Shown here piece by piece: positions 24,421 through 32,220 of a stretch of 64,000 bases of DNA; position 1 is the first letter of the stretch, and every line of letters starts with the position of its first letter. Both the position numbers and the translations under genes were made by a program. This DNA comes from Streptomyces coelicoflavus (GTDB lineage: Bacteria; Actinomycetota; Actinomycetes; Streptomycetales; Streptomycetaceae), in NCBI RefSeq assembly GCF_003112555.1, contig NZ_BEWB01000015.1, positions 62,001-126,000 of the forward strand, given 5' to 3'. Below the pieces are notes generated by a model. That model worked only from the letters and a program-made list of their open reading frames with translations, did not search any database and was not told the DNA's origin.

Positions 24421-25290
24421 TCAGCCGGCCTGGGCCATCTCCATGACGTACCGGCCGTAGGAGGAGTGCGCGAGGCGGCTGCCGAGCCGGTAGCAGGACT
24501 CCTGGTCGATGTAGCCCATGCGCCAGGCGATCTCCTCGAGGCAGGCGATGCGCACGCCCTGGCGGTGTTCCAGGACCTGGACGTAGTCCCCGGCCTCCAT
24601 GAGCGCGTCGTGGGTTCCGGTGTCCAGCCAGACGAATCCGCGGCCCAGCGGGACCAGCGTGGCCTCGCCGCGCTCCAGGTAGACCCGGTTGAGGTCGGTG
24701 ATCTCCAGCTCGCCGCGCTCCGAGGGCCGCAGCCGCCGGGCGATGTCCACGACCTGGTTGTCGTAGAGGTACAGCCCGGTGATGGCCATGTTGGTCTGCG
24801 GGTTCGCGGGCTTCTCCTCGAGGGCGACGAGTCTGCCCCGCTCGTCGAGGGTGCCCACGCCGTAGCGCTCGGGGTCGCGCACCGGGTAGCCGAACAGGAC
24901 GCAGCCCTTGATGTCCCGGGCGGCCCTCTGGAGCATGGGCCCGAACTCGTACCCGTGGAAGATGTTGTCGCCCAGCACCAGGGCGACGGAGTCGTCCCCG
25001 ATGTGGTCCTCGGAGACCAGGAACGCGTCGGCGAGCCCCCGGGGCTTGTCCTGTTCCGCGTAGGTCAGGGTGAGGCCCAGCCAGGACCCGTCGCCGAGGA
25101 GCCGCCGGAACATGTCCGAGTCCTCGGGCGTCGTGATGATCTCGATTTCGGTGATCCCCGCCAGCATCAGCGCCGACAGGGGGTAGTAAATCATCGGCTT
25201 GTCGTAGACCGGGAGCATTTGCTTCGAGACTCCGAGGGTGATCGGATGGAGTCTCGTGCCATTGCCGCCGGCCAGGATGATGCCCTTCAC
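24421..25290 (-). CDS. rmlA: Glucose-1-phosphate thymidylyltransferase
   Basis: 289 residues. Makes dTDP-glucose, the first step of deoxysugar supply. Nucleotidyltransferase motif LAGGNGTRLHPIT (7-19), then KQMLPVYDKPMIYYPLS, LVLGDNIF and EEKPANP, all standard RmlA. Full length. Transcribed divergently from the 3-ketoreductase gene; 191 bases lie between them. Confidence 0.96.
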   Translation of the reverse strand: MKGIILAGGNGTRLHPITLGVSKQMLPVYDKPMIYYPLSALMLAGITEIEIITTPEDSDMFRRLLGDGSWLGLTLTYAEQDKPRGLADAFLVSEDHIGDDSVALVLGDNIFHGYEFGPMLQRAARDIKGCVLFGYPVRDPERYGVGTLDERGRLVALEEKPANPQTNMAITGLYLYDNQVVDIARRLRPSERGELEITDLNRVYLERGEATLVPLGRGFVWLDTGTHDALMEAGDYVQVLEHRQGVRIACLEEIAWRMGYIDQESCYRLGSRLAHSSYGRYVMEMAQAG

Positions 25291-25481
25291 CGTGGCGCCT
25301 CCTCAGTGACTTCGTGCCCGTCAGGCGTGCCCGCACTTTATCGGTGGCCGGCGCCCGCCCGAAAGTTTTCCCGGGGGCCGTACGAATAGCGTTCCTGTTG
25401 ACAGACTCGGGCCTGCTTACTCAGGCTTGCGGCGTACCCGGTTCAGGCATGCGCATTTACTGTCTTCGTTTAGGTGGACCT

Positions 25482-26495
25482 GTGGAAATCGAAGATCTGA
25501 CGCCCGTTCTCGAATCCGGGCAGAGCGCCGGTATCGGCATCATCGGGTGCGCCGACATCGCCGTACGGCGGGCCATCCCCGCGATTCTCCGCTCGCCCTT
25601 CCGGCTGGCGGCGGTCGCGAGCCGTTCCCGCGGGAAGGCCGAGGACGTCGCGGCCGGGGCCGGCTGTACGGCCGTCGAGGGGTACGAGCGCCTCCTCGAG
25701 ACCCCCGGCGTCGACGCGGTCTACGTCCCGCTGCCGAACAGTGAGCACGCCAAGTGGGCCCGGCTGGCGCTGGAGGCGGGCAAGCACGTCCTGCTGGAGA
25801 AGCCCGCGGTGCCCGACGGGGACAGTGCCCGGGAACTCGTCGCGCTCGCCGAGGAGCGCTCCCTGGCCGTGATGGAGAACTTCGCGTTCCTGCGCCACCC
25901 CCAGCACGAGCAGGCGCGGGCCCTGGTGGCCGACGGGGCGATCGGTGAACTGCGCTCCTACAACGGGGCGTTCGGCATTCCGCCGACCGACCCGGGACAG
26001 ATCAAGTACCAGGCGGACCTCGGCGGCGGGGCCCTGTGGGAGGTCGGCTGCTACCCGGTGCGCGCCGCCCAGGAGTACCTCGGCGAGTCGGCCCGGGTCC
26101 TGGGCGCGGGCCTGAAGTCCGATCCGGAGCTGGGTGTGGACGTCTCCGGGGTGGCGCTGCTGGGCGACGACGAGGGCGTCACCGCCCACTGCGCCTTCGG
26201 CCTGTCCCACGGCTACCGGTCGACGTACGACCTGTGGGGCAGCGAGGGGCGGCTGGTCCTGGAGTGGGCGTTCACGCCCTCGCACAGTGCCCGTCCGGTG
26301 CTGCGCCTGGAGCAGAGGGACCGCGAGACGCGGATCCTCGCCCCGGCCTTCGACCAGTTCCTCGGCGTGTTCCGCACGTTCCACGACGCCGTGCGCGATC
26401 CGGCGGCACGGGCGGTGCACCACCGCGACCTGGTGCGGCAGGCGGGACTGATGGCCGGCGTCCGCGCGCACGCCCTCGGCGCGCGGCCCCGGTGA
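25482..26495 (+). CDS. dTDP-sugar 3-ketoreductase (Gfo/Idh/MocA; OleW/UrdT-like)
   Basis: 337 residues from GTG 25482, chosen for AGGTGG just upstream; ATG 25449 lacks a ribosome site. Rossmann start IGIIGCADIAVRRAIPAIL, then LLEKPAV with the family Lys, and ALWEVGCYPVRAAQEYLG. This set is typical of the ketoreductase that acts right after NDP-hexose 2,3-dehydratase to give a 2,6-dideoxy sugar. Its partner dehydratase is far away at 49402. TTGACA at 25399 could be a -35 element. Confidence 0.87.
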   Translation: MEIEDLTPVLESGQSAGIGIIGCADIAVRRAIPAILRSPFRLAAVASRSRGKAEDVAAGAGCTAVEGYERLLETPGVDAVYVPLPNSEHAKWARLALEAGKHVLLEKPAVPDGDSARELVALAEERSLAVMENFAFLRHPQHEQARALVADGAIGELRSYNGAFGIPPTDPGQIKYQADLGGGALWEVGCYPVRAAQEYLGESARVLGAGLKSDPELGVDVSGVALLGDDEGVTAHCAFGLSHGYRSTYDLWGSEGRLVLEWAFTPSHSARPVLRLEQRDRETRILAPAFDQFLGVFRTFHDAVRDPAARAVHHRDLVRQAGLMAGVRAHALGARPR

Positions 26496-26517
26496 GAACA
26501 ACGAACGGACGAGAACA

Positions 26518-26567
26518 ACGCGGAACGGCGGTCGGCACCTGGCTGGGTGCCGACCGCCGTTCCGCGT
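26518..26567. terminator. Bidirectional terminator, 22-bp stem
   Basis: 26518-26539 pairs perfectly with 26546-26567 (ACGCGGAACGG... with ...CCGTTCCGCGT) around a 6-base loop, between the convergent 3-ketoreductase and 3,5-epimerase genes. Confidence 0.85.
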
Positions 26568-26570
26568 GCG

Positions 26571-27197
26571 CTACCGTCCGGCTCCGGCTCCGGCTCCGGC
26601 CCGTGCCGCGCCGAGCGGGCGCGGGGGGCACTGCTCCCAGGTGGGCAGCAGTCCCGCCGCCGCGGCCTCGGCGAGGGTGGGTGCCGCGGCGTCCTTGTCC
26701 GAGCGGATCGGCGGCTCCGTCAGGTCCCAGGGCAGGGCGAGCGCGGGGTCGAGCGCGTCGACGTCGATCATCGTGCCGGGCTCGTACTCCTGGGAGCACA
26801 GGTAGCTCATGCACGTGTCGTCGGTGAGGGCGAGGAAGGCGTGCCCCACCCCGTCGGGCAGGTACACGGCCGTCCCCGTCTCGGGGCTCTGGTGGGTGAC
26901 GTCGTAGTGGCCGAACGTCGGCGACCCCACCCTCAGGTCGACGGCGATGTCCAGGGCGGCGCCCCGCACGCACGTGACGAACTTCGCCTGGCCCGGCGGG
27001 ACCTTCGTGCCGTGGATGCCGCGCAGGGTGCCCCGCCGGGACACCGAGTAGTTGACCTGGCGGACCGTGAACTCCCAGCCGGCGCCGGCCAGCAGGGCGC
27101 TGGCCCGCACGGACTCGAAGAAGTGGCCCCGCCGGTCGTGCAGGGGCTCGGGTTCGACGCGGTACGCGCCGGGGACCGTCATTTCCGTTGTCAGCAC
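26571..27197 (-). CDS. dTDP-4-dehydro-6-deoxyhexose 3,5-epimerase (RmlC-like)
   Basis: 208 residues from GTG 27197 (GAGGAG upstream; ATG 27182 is an alternative). Cupin-type epimerase: FFESVRASAL, RGTLRGIHGTKVPPGQAKFV with the catalytic His, and GVGHAFLALTDDTCMSYL. It sets the D- or L-configuration of the deoxysugar. The C-terminus carries an Ala/Gly/Arg-rich tail. The sulfotransferase gene ends 17 bases upstream, so they are cotranscribed. Confidence 0.9.
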   Translation of the reverse strand: MLTTEMTVPGAYRVEPEPLHDRRGHFFESVRASALLAGAGWEFTVRQVNYSVSRRGTLRGIHGTKVPPGQAKFVTCVRGAALDIAVDLRVGSPTFGHYDVTHQSPETGTAVYLPDGVGHAFLALTDDTCMSYLCSQEYEPGTMIDVDALDPALALPWDLTEPPIRSDKDAAAPTLAEAAAAGLLPTWEQCPPRPLGAARAGAGAGAGR

Positions 27198-27214
27198 CTG
27201 GGGCTCCTCGCGGT

Positions 27215-27877
27215 TCAGCCGGTGGCCGCCGCGGCGGCCCCGGCCGCCGCCGCGACCCGCTGCCGCATGGAGGCGGTGTCGTTGGTCCGCGGGAACTCCT
27301 CCCGCGGGGCGTCGACGCCGAGGAAGTCGCACAGCGGCTCCCAGCCGTCGCGCACGTCGTACACGAGGACGTTGTCCGCGCCCAGGGCGCGCACGACCTC
27401 CTCGTTGTGCCGGTGGTAGACCTCGATGGCGTGGTCCTTGTCGGAGAAGCGGCCGCCGAACAGGCCGTCCCAGACCATGGTGGTGGTGACGCGGAACAGC
27501 GCGGCCTGCGGGCTGCCGGGCTCCGGCGGGTGCGCGGCGCTGCGCAGGGCGAACTGGTACAGCGTGTCGTGGGTGCTGCGGTACCAGCTCTCGGCGTCGC
27601 GCACCGTCAGGATCACCTTGGCGTCCTCGAACGCCTCGCTGATCTGCCGGTAGTACACGGCGCAGGGGCCGTCCACGGCGGAGCGGTAGCCGGCGAAGAG
27701 GGCCTGCCAGTCGGGGCTCTCGCCGTCGCAGACGACCCGCTCCCACTGCCGGAGCCGTTCCGCGTCGCCGACGATGTCGAACATGTGGAAGGAGGGGCCG
27801 AGGCCGAGCCGGTCCAGGGCCGCCTTGAGCGAGGTCGTGCCGGTCCTGCCGAGGCCGGCGTTGACGATCTTCAGCAC
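27215..27877 (-). CDS. PAPS-dependent sulfotransferase (Sulfotransfer_4-like)
   Basis: 220 residues from GTG 27877 (GGAAGGG upstream). The P-loop-like PAPS site GLGRTGTTSLKAALDRLG is near residues 8-25, with VILTVRDAESWYRST as the second cofactor segment. It probably sulfates the product or its sugar. The dedicated cysCDN set in the same cluster, enough to make PAPS from sulfate, supports this. The acceptor is unknown. Operon order on this strand: methyltransferase, CMD-like protein, sulfotransferase, epimerase. Confidence 0.8.
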   Translation of the reverse strand: MLKIVNAGLGRTGTTSLKAALDRLGLGPSFHMFDIVGDAERLRQWERVVCDGESPDWQALFAGYRSAVDGPCAVYYRQISEAFEDAKVILTVRDAESWYRSTHDTLYQFALRSAAHPPEPGSPQAALFRVTTTMVWDGLFGGRFSDKDHAIEVYHRHNEEVVRALGADNVLVYDVRDGWEPLCDFLGVDAPREEFPRTNDTASMRQRVAAAAGAAAAATG

Positions 27878-27891
27878 GGTGTGTCCCTTCC

Positions 27892-28332
27892 TCAGCGCCA
27901 GGCCGCGGCTTCCTGGCGGGTGGCGACGTTCACCCGGTTCCAGAAGTTGACCAGGCCGATGTGCATGACCAGGGCGCCGAGCTGCTCGTCGGTGTAGTGC
28001 CCGGAGGACTTCTCCCAGATGTCGTCCGACGCCATGTCCTGCGGGTCGGTCATCAGCGTGACGGCCTCGGCCATCTCCAGCGCGGCGCGCTCGGCGTCGT
28101 CGAAGCAGGACTCGGTGCGCCAGCCGGCCACCCGCGGCAGCCGCTCGTCCGCCGGCTGCCCGGGGCCGTCCGGGAACGTGTACTCGCGGCCGTTGATCTC
28201 GCTGACGCGCAGCCGGACCAGGTCGAGGGTGCTCTGCGGTACGCCCACCTTGCCGATGACCTCGGTCAGGTCGAGCAGGGGCTGCAGTGCGCCGGGAACG
28301 ACCAGGGAGGGATTTTCCATCCGTGGGGTCAT
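27892..28332 (-). CDS. Carboxymuconolactone decarboxylase-like protein lacking CxxC (copy 1)
   Basis: 146 residues. AhpD/CMD fold: LRVSEINGREYTF occupies the site where active members have a CxxC, while the downstream HIGLVNFWNRVN keeps the His. With both cysteines replaced it cannot be a peroxidase of the AhpD type. A paralogue with the same loss is at 50877. CMD-fold proteins in polyketide clusters include decarboxylases and ring-modifying enzymes, so a non-redox catalytic or binding role is likely. AGGAGAAG precedes the ATG. Confidence 0.75.
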   Translation of the reverse strand: MTPRMENPSLVVPGALQPLLDLTEVIGKVGVPQSTLDLVRLRVSEINGREYTFPDGPGQPADERLPRVAGWRTESCFDDAERAALEMAEAVTLMTDPQDMASDDIWEKSSGHYTDEQLGALVMHIGLVNFWNRVNVATRQEAAAWR

Positions 28333-28386
28333 CGGGTCTTCTCCTGTGCGGTATGCGTGGACGGGTCGGTTGCTCGCGGCGGGGTC

Positions 28387-29415
28387 TCAGACCGGGATGC
28401 CCTCGACGATCGAGATCGGCGAGCCGGTGGGGACCACCCTGGTGAGCTCGAAGCCGGCCTCGGCGAACAGCGCGGCGTACTCGGCGCGGGTGCGCTCCTG
28501 GGCGCCCAGCATGAGCATCAGCCAGAGGTCGACGGTGTGGCCGATGTGCTTCTCGTTGTGCTCCGGGAGCACGTACTCGAGGACGAGCAGCCTGCCGCCG
28601 GGGGCGATCGCCTCGCGCGCGTTGCGCAGGGCCGTGACGGCGTCGGCCTCGGAGAAGTCGTGGATGATGTGCTTGAAGAGGTAGGCGTCGGCGCCGGCGG
28701 GCAGCTTGCCGAGGTAGCCGCCGTGCTCGATGGTGAGCCGGTCCGCCACTCCGGCCGCCTCGAAGAGCGCCGGCGAGTCCACGGTGGCGACCTCGGAGTC
28801 GTACAGCACGCCCTTGGTGTCGGGCGCCTGGCCGAGGATGCCCGCCAGGAGGTTGCCGCGGCCGGCGATGACGTCGACGACGGTGCCGAAGCCGGAGAAG
28901 TCGTAGGCGGCCAGGATCGGGTCGGTCTCCGAGGCCGACAGCTCGCCGAACGCCTCGAAGAACACCTTCGCGTAGCCGGGGTTGGCGTGGAAGAAGTCCA
29001 GCGCGCCCATGCCGCGCAGCTTGGGCAGGTTGGCCTCGCCGCTCTCCACGGTGTCGTACAGGTGGCCCCACTCCTCCCACAGCGTGGGGTGGTTCATCAG
29101 CAGGGCGAAGCCGCGCATCGAGTCCGTCGCGTCCTCGCGGAGCTTGTCGGACAGCGGCGTCTGCTCGTACCGGCCGTCCGGGCGGACGGCGAACACGCCG
29201 TGGCCGGTGAGCGCCCGCAGGACGCGGTGGGTGGCCCTGGCGTCGGAACCGACCCGCGCCGCGATGTCCGGGGCGGACAGCGGGCCGTCGGCCAGCACGT
29301 CCGCGATGCCGAGCCGGGCCGCGACGGAAATCGCCTGGGTGATCACCGCACCCTGGACGAGGTGCAGCAGTGCATACGATTCGGACTGGTCACGAACCTC
29401 GGGCAGCACGGACAT
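28387..29415 (-). CDS. SAM-dependent O-methyltransferase (TcmN/DnrK-type)
   Basis: 342 residues from ATG 29415 (AAAGGAA upstream). N-terminal winged-helix dimerisation domain (LLHLVQGAVITQAISVAARLGIADVL, about 15-40), then the methyltransferase domain with VVDVIAGRGNLLAGIL as the SAM-binding motif; the usual GGG is altered to A-G-R-G. HIIHDFSEADAVTALRNAREAIAPGGRLLVLEYVLPE (about 235-270) is typical of polyketide O-methyltransferases. First gene of its operon, facing a StrR-type box. Confidence 0.88.
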   Translation of the reverse strand: MSVLPEVRDQSESYALLHLVQGAVITQAISVAARLGIADVLADGPLSAPDIAARVGSDARATHRVLRALTGHGVFAVRPDGRYEQTPLSDKLREDATDSMRGFALLMNHPTLWEEWGHLYDTVESGEANLPKLRGMGALDFFHANPGYAKVFFEAFGELSASETDPILAAYDFSGFGTVVDVIAGRGNLLAGILGQAPDTKGVLYDSEVATVDSPALFEAAGVADRLTIEHGGYLGKLPAGADAYLFKHIIHDFSEADAVTALRNAREAIAPGGRLLVLEYVLPEHNEKHIGHTVDLWLMLMLGAQERTRAEYAALFAEAGFELTRVVPTGSPISIVEGIPV

Positions 29416-29513
29416 GCCATTCCTTTCCCAGCGCCTCTTCTCGCGGATTCCAGACGATAGGCGGGGCCTTCTCAAAACCGCAACCAAGGTATTCACGCAA
29501 TGACCGGAAGGAC

Positions 29514-29542
29514 GTTCAACCGGGGAATTTGAGCGGTTGAAC
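29514..29542. promoter_or_regulatory. StrR/NovG-type operator 2
   Basis: GTTCAACCG, 11 bases, CGGTTGAAC: a perfect 9-base inverted repeat with the StrR spacing. It lies between the divergent methyltransferase operon and the DsbA-like gene. Confidence 0.78.
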
Positions 29543-29625
29543 AGGACGGATCCAGTACCGCTCCAGCGGCATTCCGGCCCCGCTTGTCAAATTGTTCCGG
29601 CCCGGCTATATCGAGGAGGCCCCCG

Positions 29626-30252
29626 TTGCGGCACCTGCGGCACGACAACCCGACCACGGTGGATTTCTGGTTCGACCCGACCTGCCCCTGGGCGTGGCTG
29701 ACCTCCCGCTGGGTCCTCGAGGTCGCCCGCCTGCGGCCCCTGGAGATCCGCTGGCACCTGATGAGCCTGACGGTGCTCAACGAGGGGCGCACCGACCTGC
29801 CCGAACGCTGGCACCGGGACCTGTCCGTACGGATGGAGGCGGTGCGGGTCTGCGCCGCCGCCGAGGAGGCGTACGGCCCCGGGGTGCTGGGCGGGCTCTA
29901 CACCGAGCTGGGCACCCGGTTCCACCTGGAGGGGGCGCCCAAGGAGCACGCCACCTACGCGGCCGCCCTCACCGCCGCGGGCCTCGATCCCCGTCTCGCC
30001 GACGCGGCCGGCTCCGGCGCCCACGACGCCGCGGTGCGGGCCTCGCACCAGGACGCCGTGGACCGGGTCGGCACCGACGTCGGCACGCCCGTGGTGGCGG
30101 TGGGGGACGTCGCGTTCTTCGGGCCGGTGGTGTCCCCGGCCCCGCGCGGTGAGGCGGCGACCCGACTGTGGGACGGCGTGCTCGCCGTGGCCGCGACCGA
30201 CGGGTTCTTCGAGCTCAAGCGCACCCGCACCGGGAAGCCGGTCCTCACCTGA
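29626..30252 (+). CDS. DsbA-family (mycothiol-dependent reductase-like) protein
   Basis: 208 residues from TTG 29626, placed 6 bases after GAGGAGG; no ATG or GTG fits. Thioredoxin/DsbA fold with VDFWFDPTCPWAWLTSRWV, the motif of the Rv2466c-type family, where a single Cys in T-C-P-W does the chemistry. TPVVAVGDVAFFGPVVSP is the cis-Pro region. It may handle oxidised or electrophilic intermediates, or carry out a mycothiol-linked reduction. Convergent with the NmrA-like gene. Confidence 0.72.
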   Translation: MRHLRHDNPTTVDFWFDPTCPWAWLTSRWVLEVARLRPLEIRWHLMSLTVLNEGRTDLPERWHRDLSVRMEAVRVCAAAEEAYGPGVLGGLYTELGTRFHLEGAPKEHATYAAALTAAGLDPRLADAAGSGAHDAAVRASHQDAVDRVGTDVGTPVVAVGDVAFFGPVVSPAPRGEAATRLWDGVLAVAATDGFFELKRTRTGKPVLT

Positions 30253-30268
30253 GGCCGGGGCCGCGCCC

Positions 30269-31174
30269 TCAGCGGCCCGCGGCGGCCACGGGGGCAGCGG
30301 GGGCCGCGGGAGCCGCGGGGGCCGTCCAGTTGGCGGCCAGCCAGGTCTCCAGGGAGACGAGGCCGGGCCGGCCGCGGCGCAGTTCCCCGAGGTCGGCGCG
30401 GTAGCCGTCCCGCTCGAACCAGTCGAACATGTTGGCGAGGTCGGGGCGGGCCGAGCGCAGCGGCTCGATCGGCAGCCGCCGGTAGCTGACCGGTACGCCG
30501 GCGACCGCCTCGAACGCCGCGGCCATCTGCGGTCCGGTCAGGCAGTCCCCGGCGATCTCGACCACCCGGCCCAGCCACGCGTCCGGGTCCTCGAAGGCGT
30601 CCGCCGCGAACACGCCGATGTCGGCGGTCGCGATGAGCTGCACCGGGGTGGCGGGGTCCAGCCACATGGAGAGCACGAGCTCGCCCTCGACGGGGCGCGG
30701 GGCGATGTCGAGCAGGATGTCGTGGAACATGACCGGCCGCAGCACGGTCGTCGGCAGGTCGAGGGTGCGCAGGTACTGCTCGGTGCGGTGCTTGCTCTCG
30801 AAGTGCGGGACGCGGGTGTCGCGGTCCGCGCCGCCGACCGAGCTGTAGACGAAGTGCCGCACCCCGGCCCGTACCGCGGCGTCGGCCACCGCCCTGGCCT
30901 GGCGTTCCTCGGCCTCGACGCCGCCGGGTCCCCGGAAGGTCTGGACGCTGAACACGCCGTGGACGCCGTCCATGGCCGCCGTCAGCGACGCCTCGTCGTC
31001 CATGTCGCCGCGGACCAGGACCGCGCCCGCCTCCCGCAGTTCGGCCGCCCGCTCCGCCGCGGGGTCGCGGACCAGGGCGTGCACGGTGTGTCCGCGCCGC
31101 AGCAGTTCGCGGGCCACGGCCCCGCCCTGCCGGCCGGTCCCGCCCAGCACCAGGATCGTCTGGTCAAGCGCCAC
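30269..31174 (-). CDS. NmrA-like NAD(P)-binding protein
   Basis: 301 residues from GTG 31174 (GGAGAAG upstream). Rossmann motif LVLGGTGRQGGAVARELLRRG; the SDR catalytic Tyr-x-x-x-Lys is not clear (HFVYSSVGG, then HFESKHRTE, as in NmrA/HSCARG proteins). Could be a quinone or sugar ketoreductase, or a redox sensor. The C-terminal APAAPAAPAAP tail is low complexity. Same operon as the SDR upstream. Confidence 0.72.
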   Translation of the reverse strand: MALDQTILVLGGTGRQGGAVARELLRRGHTVHALVRDPAAERAAELREAGAVLVRGDMDDEASLTAAMDGVHGVFSVQTFRGPGGVEAEERQARAVADAAVRAGVRHFVYSSVGGADRDTRVPHFESKHRTEQYLRTLDLPTTVLRPVMFHDILLDIAPRPVEGELVLSMWLDPATPVQLIATADIGVFAADAFEDPDAWLGRVVEIAGDCLTGPQMAAAFEAVAGVPVSYRRLPIEPLRSARPDLANMFDWFERDGYRADLGELRRGRPGLVSLETWLAANWTAPAAPAAPAAPVAAAGR

Positions 31175-31267
31175 TGTCTTCTCCAAGTCTCGTGCCCGCC
31201 GGCGCAGGTCCGGCGGTGCGGTCGGATGCGGCGGCCGCACCGCGGCCGCCGTGCGTCGGAGGGCGCG

Positions 31268-31996
31268 CTACCAGGGCACGGGTCCCTCGTCCGCCAGGCA
31301 CGCGCCCGACGGGCCGTCCTCGTCCAGCAGGGCGAGCCGGACCACGATCGCGGCCCCCTCGGCGGGTGTGCGGCGCCCGCGGTGGTGGTTGATGTCGGTG
31401 GCCACCACCCCGGGCAGGGCGGTGTTGACCTTGACCGGGGTCCCCCGCAGCTCCTTCGCGTAGGCGACCGTGACCGCGTTCAGCGCGGTCTTCGAGGACT
31501 GGTAGGCGATCATGTTGACGCCCGCCAGCGGGGAGCCCGGGTCCGACTGCAGAGTCAGCGACCCCACGTGGCTGGACAGGTTGACGACGCGTCCGGCCGG
31601 GGAGCGCAGCAGCAGCGGCAGCATCGCGCCGGTCACGGTGACCACGCCGAAGACGTTGGTCTCGTAGACCTCCCGCAGGTCGGCCGCGCCCGCCTCGCTC
31701 GGCGCGCCGGTGAAGCCGCCGGCGGTGCCCGCGTTGTTCACCAGGATGTCCAGGCGCCCGTACCGCCGCTCGATCTCGCCGGCCGCCTCGGCCACCCGGG
31801 CCGGGTCCGTCACGTCGAGCCCGATCGGTGTCGCGGCGATGCCGTCGGCGGCCAGCGCGTCGGCGGCCCGCTTGCCGAGGGCCTCGTCCCGCGCGCCGAC
31901 GAGGACGGCGATGCCCCGCTCACCGAGTTGCCGCGCGGCGGCGAAACCGATGCCCTTGTTGGCGCCCGTGACCAGGGCGACCTTCTCGAGGGTCAC
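31268..31996 (-). CDS. Short-chain dehydrogenase/reductase
   Basis: 242 residues from GTG 31996 (GGAAG upstream). Complete SDR: cofactor motif TGANKGIG (about 10-17), NNAG, catalytic Ser in NLSSHVG and YQSSK. It resembles carbonyl-reductase-like SDRs. Possible roles are reduction of a polyketide ketone or of the 4-keto sugar, for which no typical ketoreductase was found. Lies just downstream of StrR-type box 3, with the NmrA-like gene following. Confidence 0.8.
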   Translation of the reverse strand: MTLEKVALVTGANKGIGFAAARQLGERGIAVLVGARDEALGKRAADALAADGIAATPIGLDVTDPARVAEAAGEIERRYGRLDILVNNAGTAGGFTGAPSEAGAADLREVYETNVFGVVTVTGAMLPLLLRSPAGRVVNLSSHVGSLTLQSDPGSPLAGVNMIAYQSSKTALNAVTVAYAKELRGTPVKVNTALPGVVATDINHHRGRRTPAEGAAIVVRLALLDEDGPSGACLADEGPVPW

Positions 31997-32087
31997 GTCA
32001 GCTTCCTTTCTGCGGCCGAAAACGCGCACAATTCCCACCGCCGATATTGCTGCGGCGCACTCCTCCCGTTCAAGCGTTCACCGGCAC

Positions 32088-32116
32088 GTTCAAAAGGCAC
32101 CGGTCCGCGGTCGAAC
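32088..32116. promoter_or_regulatory. StrR/NovG-type operator 3
   Basis: GTTCAAAAG, 11 bases, CGGTCGAAC. One arm is degenerate but the spacing is exact. An additional GTTCAAGCG sits 22 bases upstream. Located between the divergent SDR operon and the two flavin monooxygenases. Confidence 0.65.
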
Positions 32117-32220
32117 ACGGCGCGGGGTGCACCGGCGAATTCCGGAATCGTTGCGGCCGCACTTCGCCCTGAGTAGCTTCACAAGGCCAACCATTGCCAC
32201 AGCGCAAAGGGCCTCATGAA

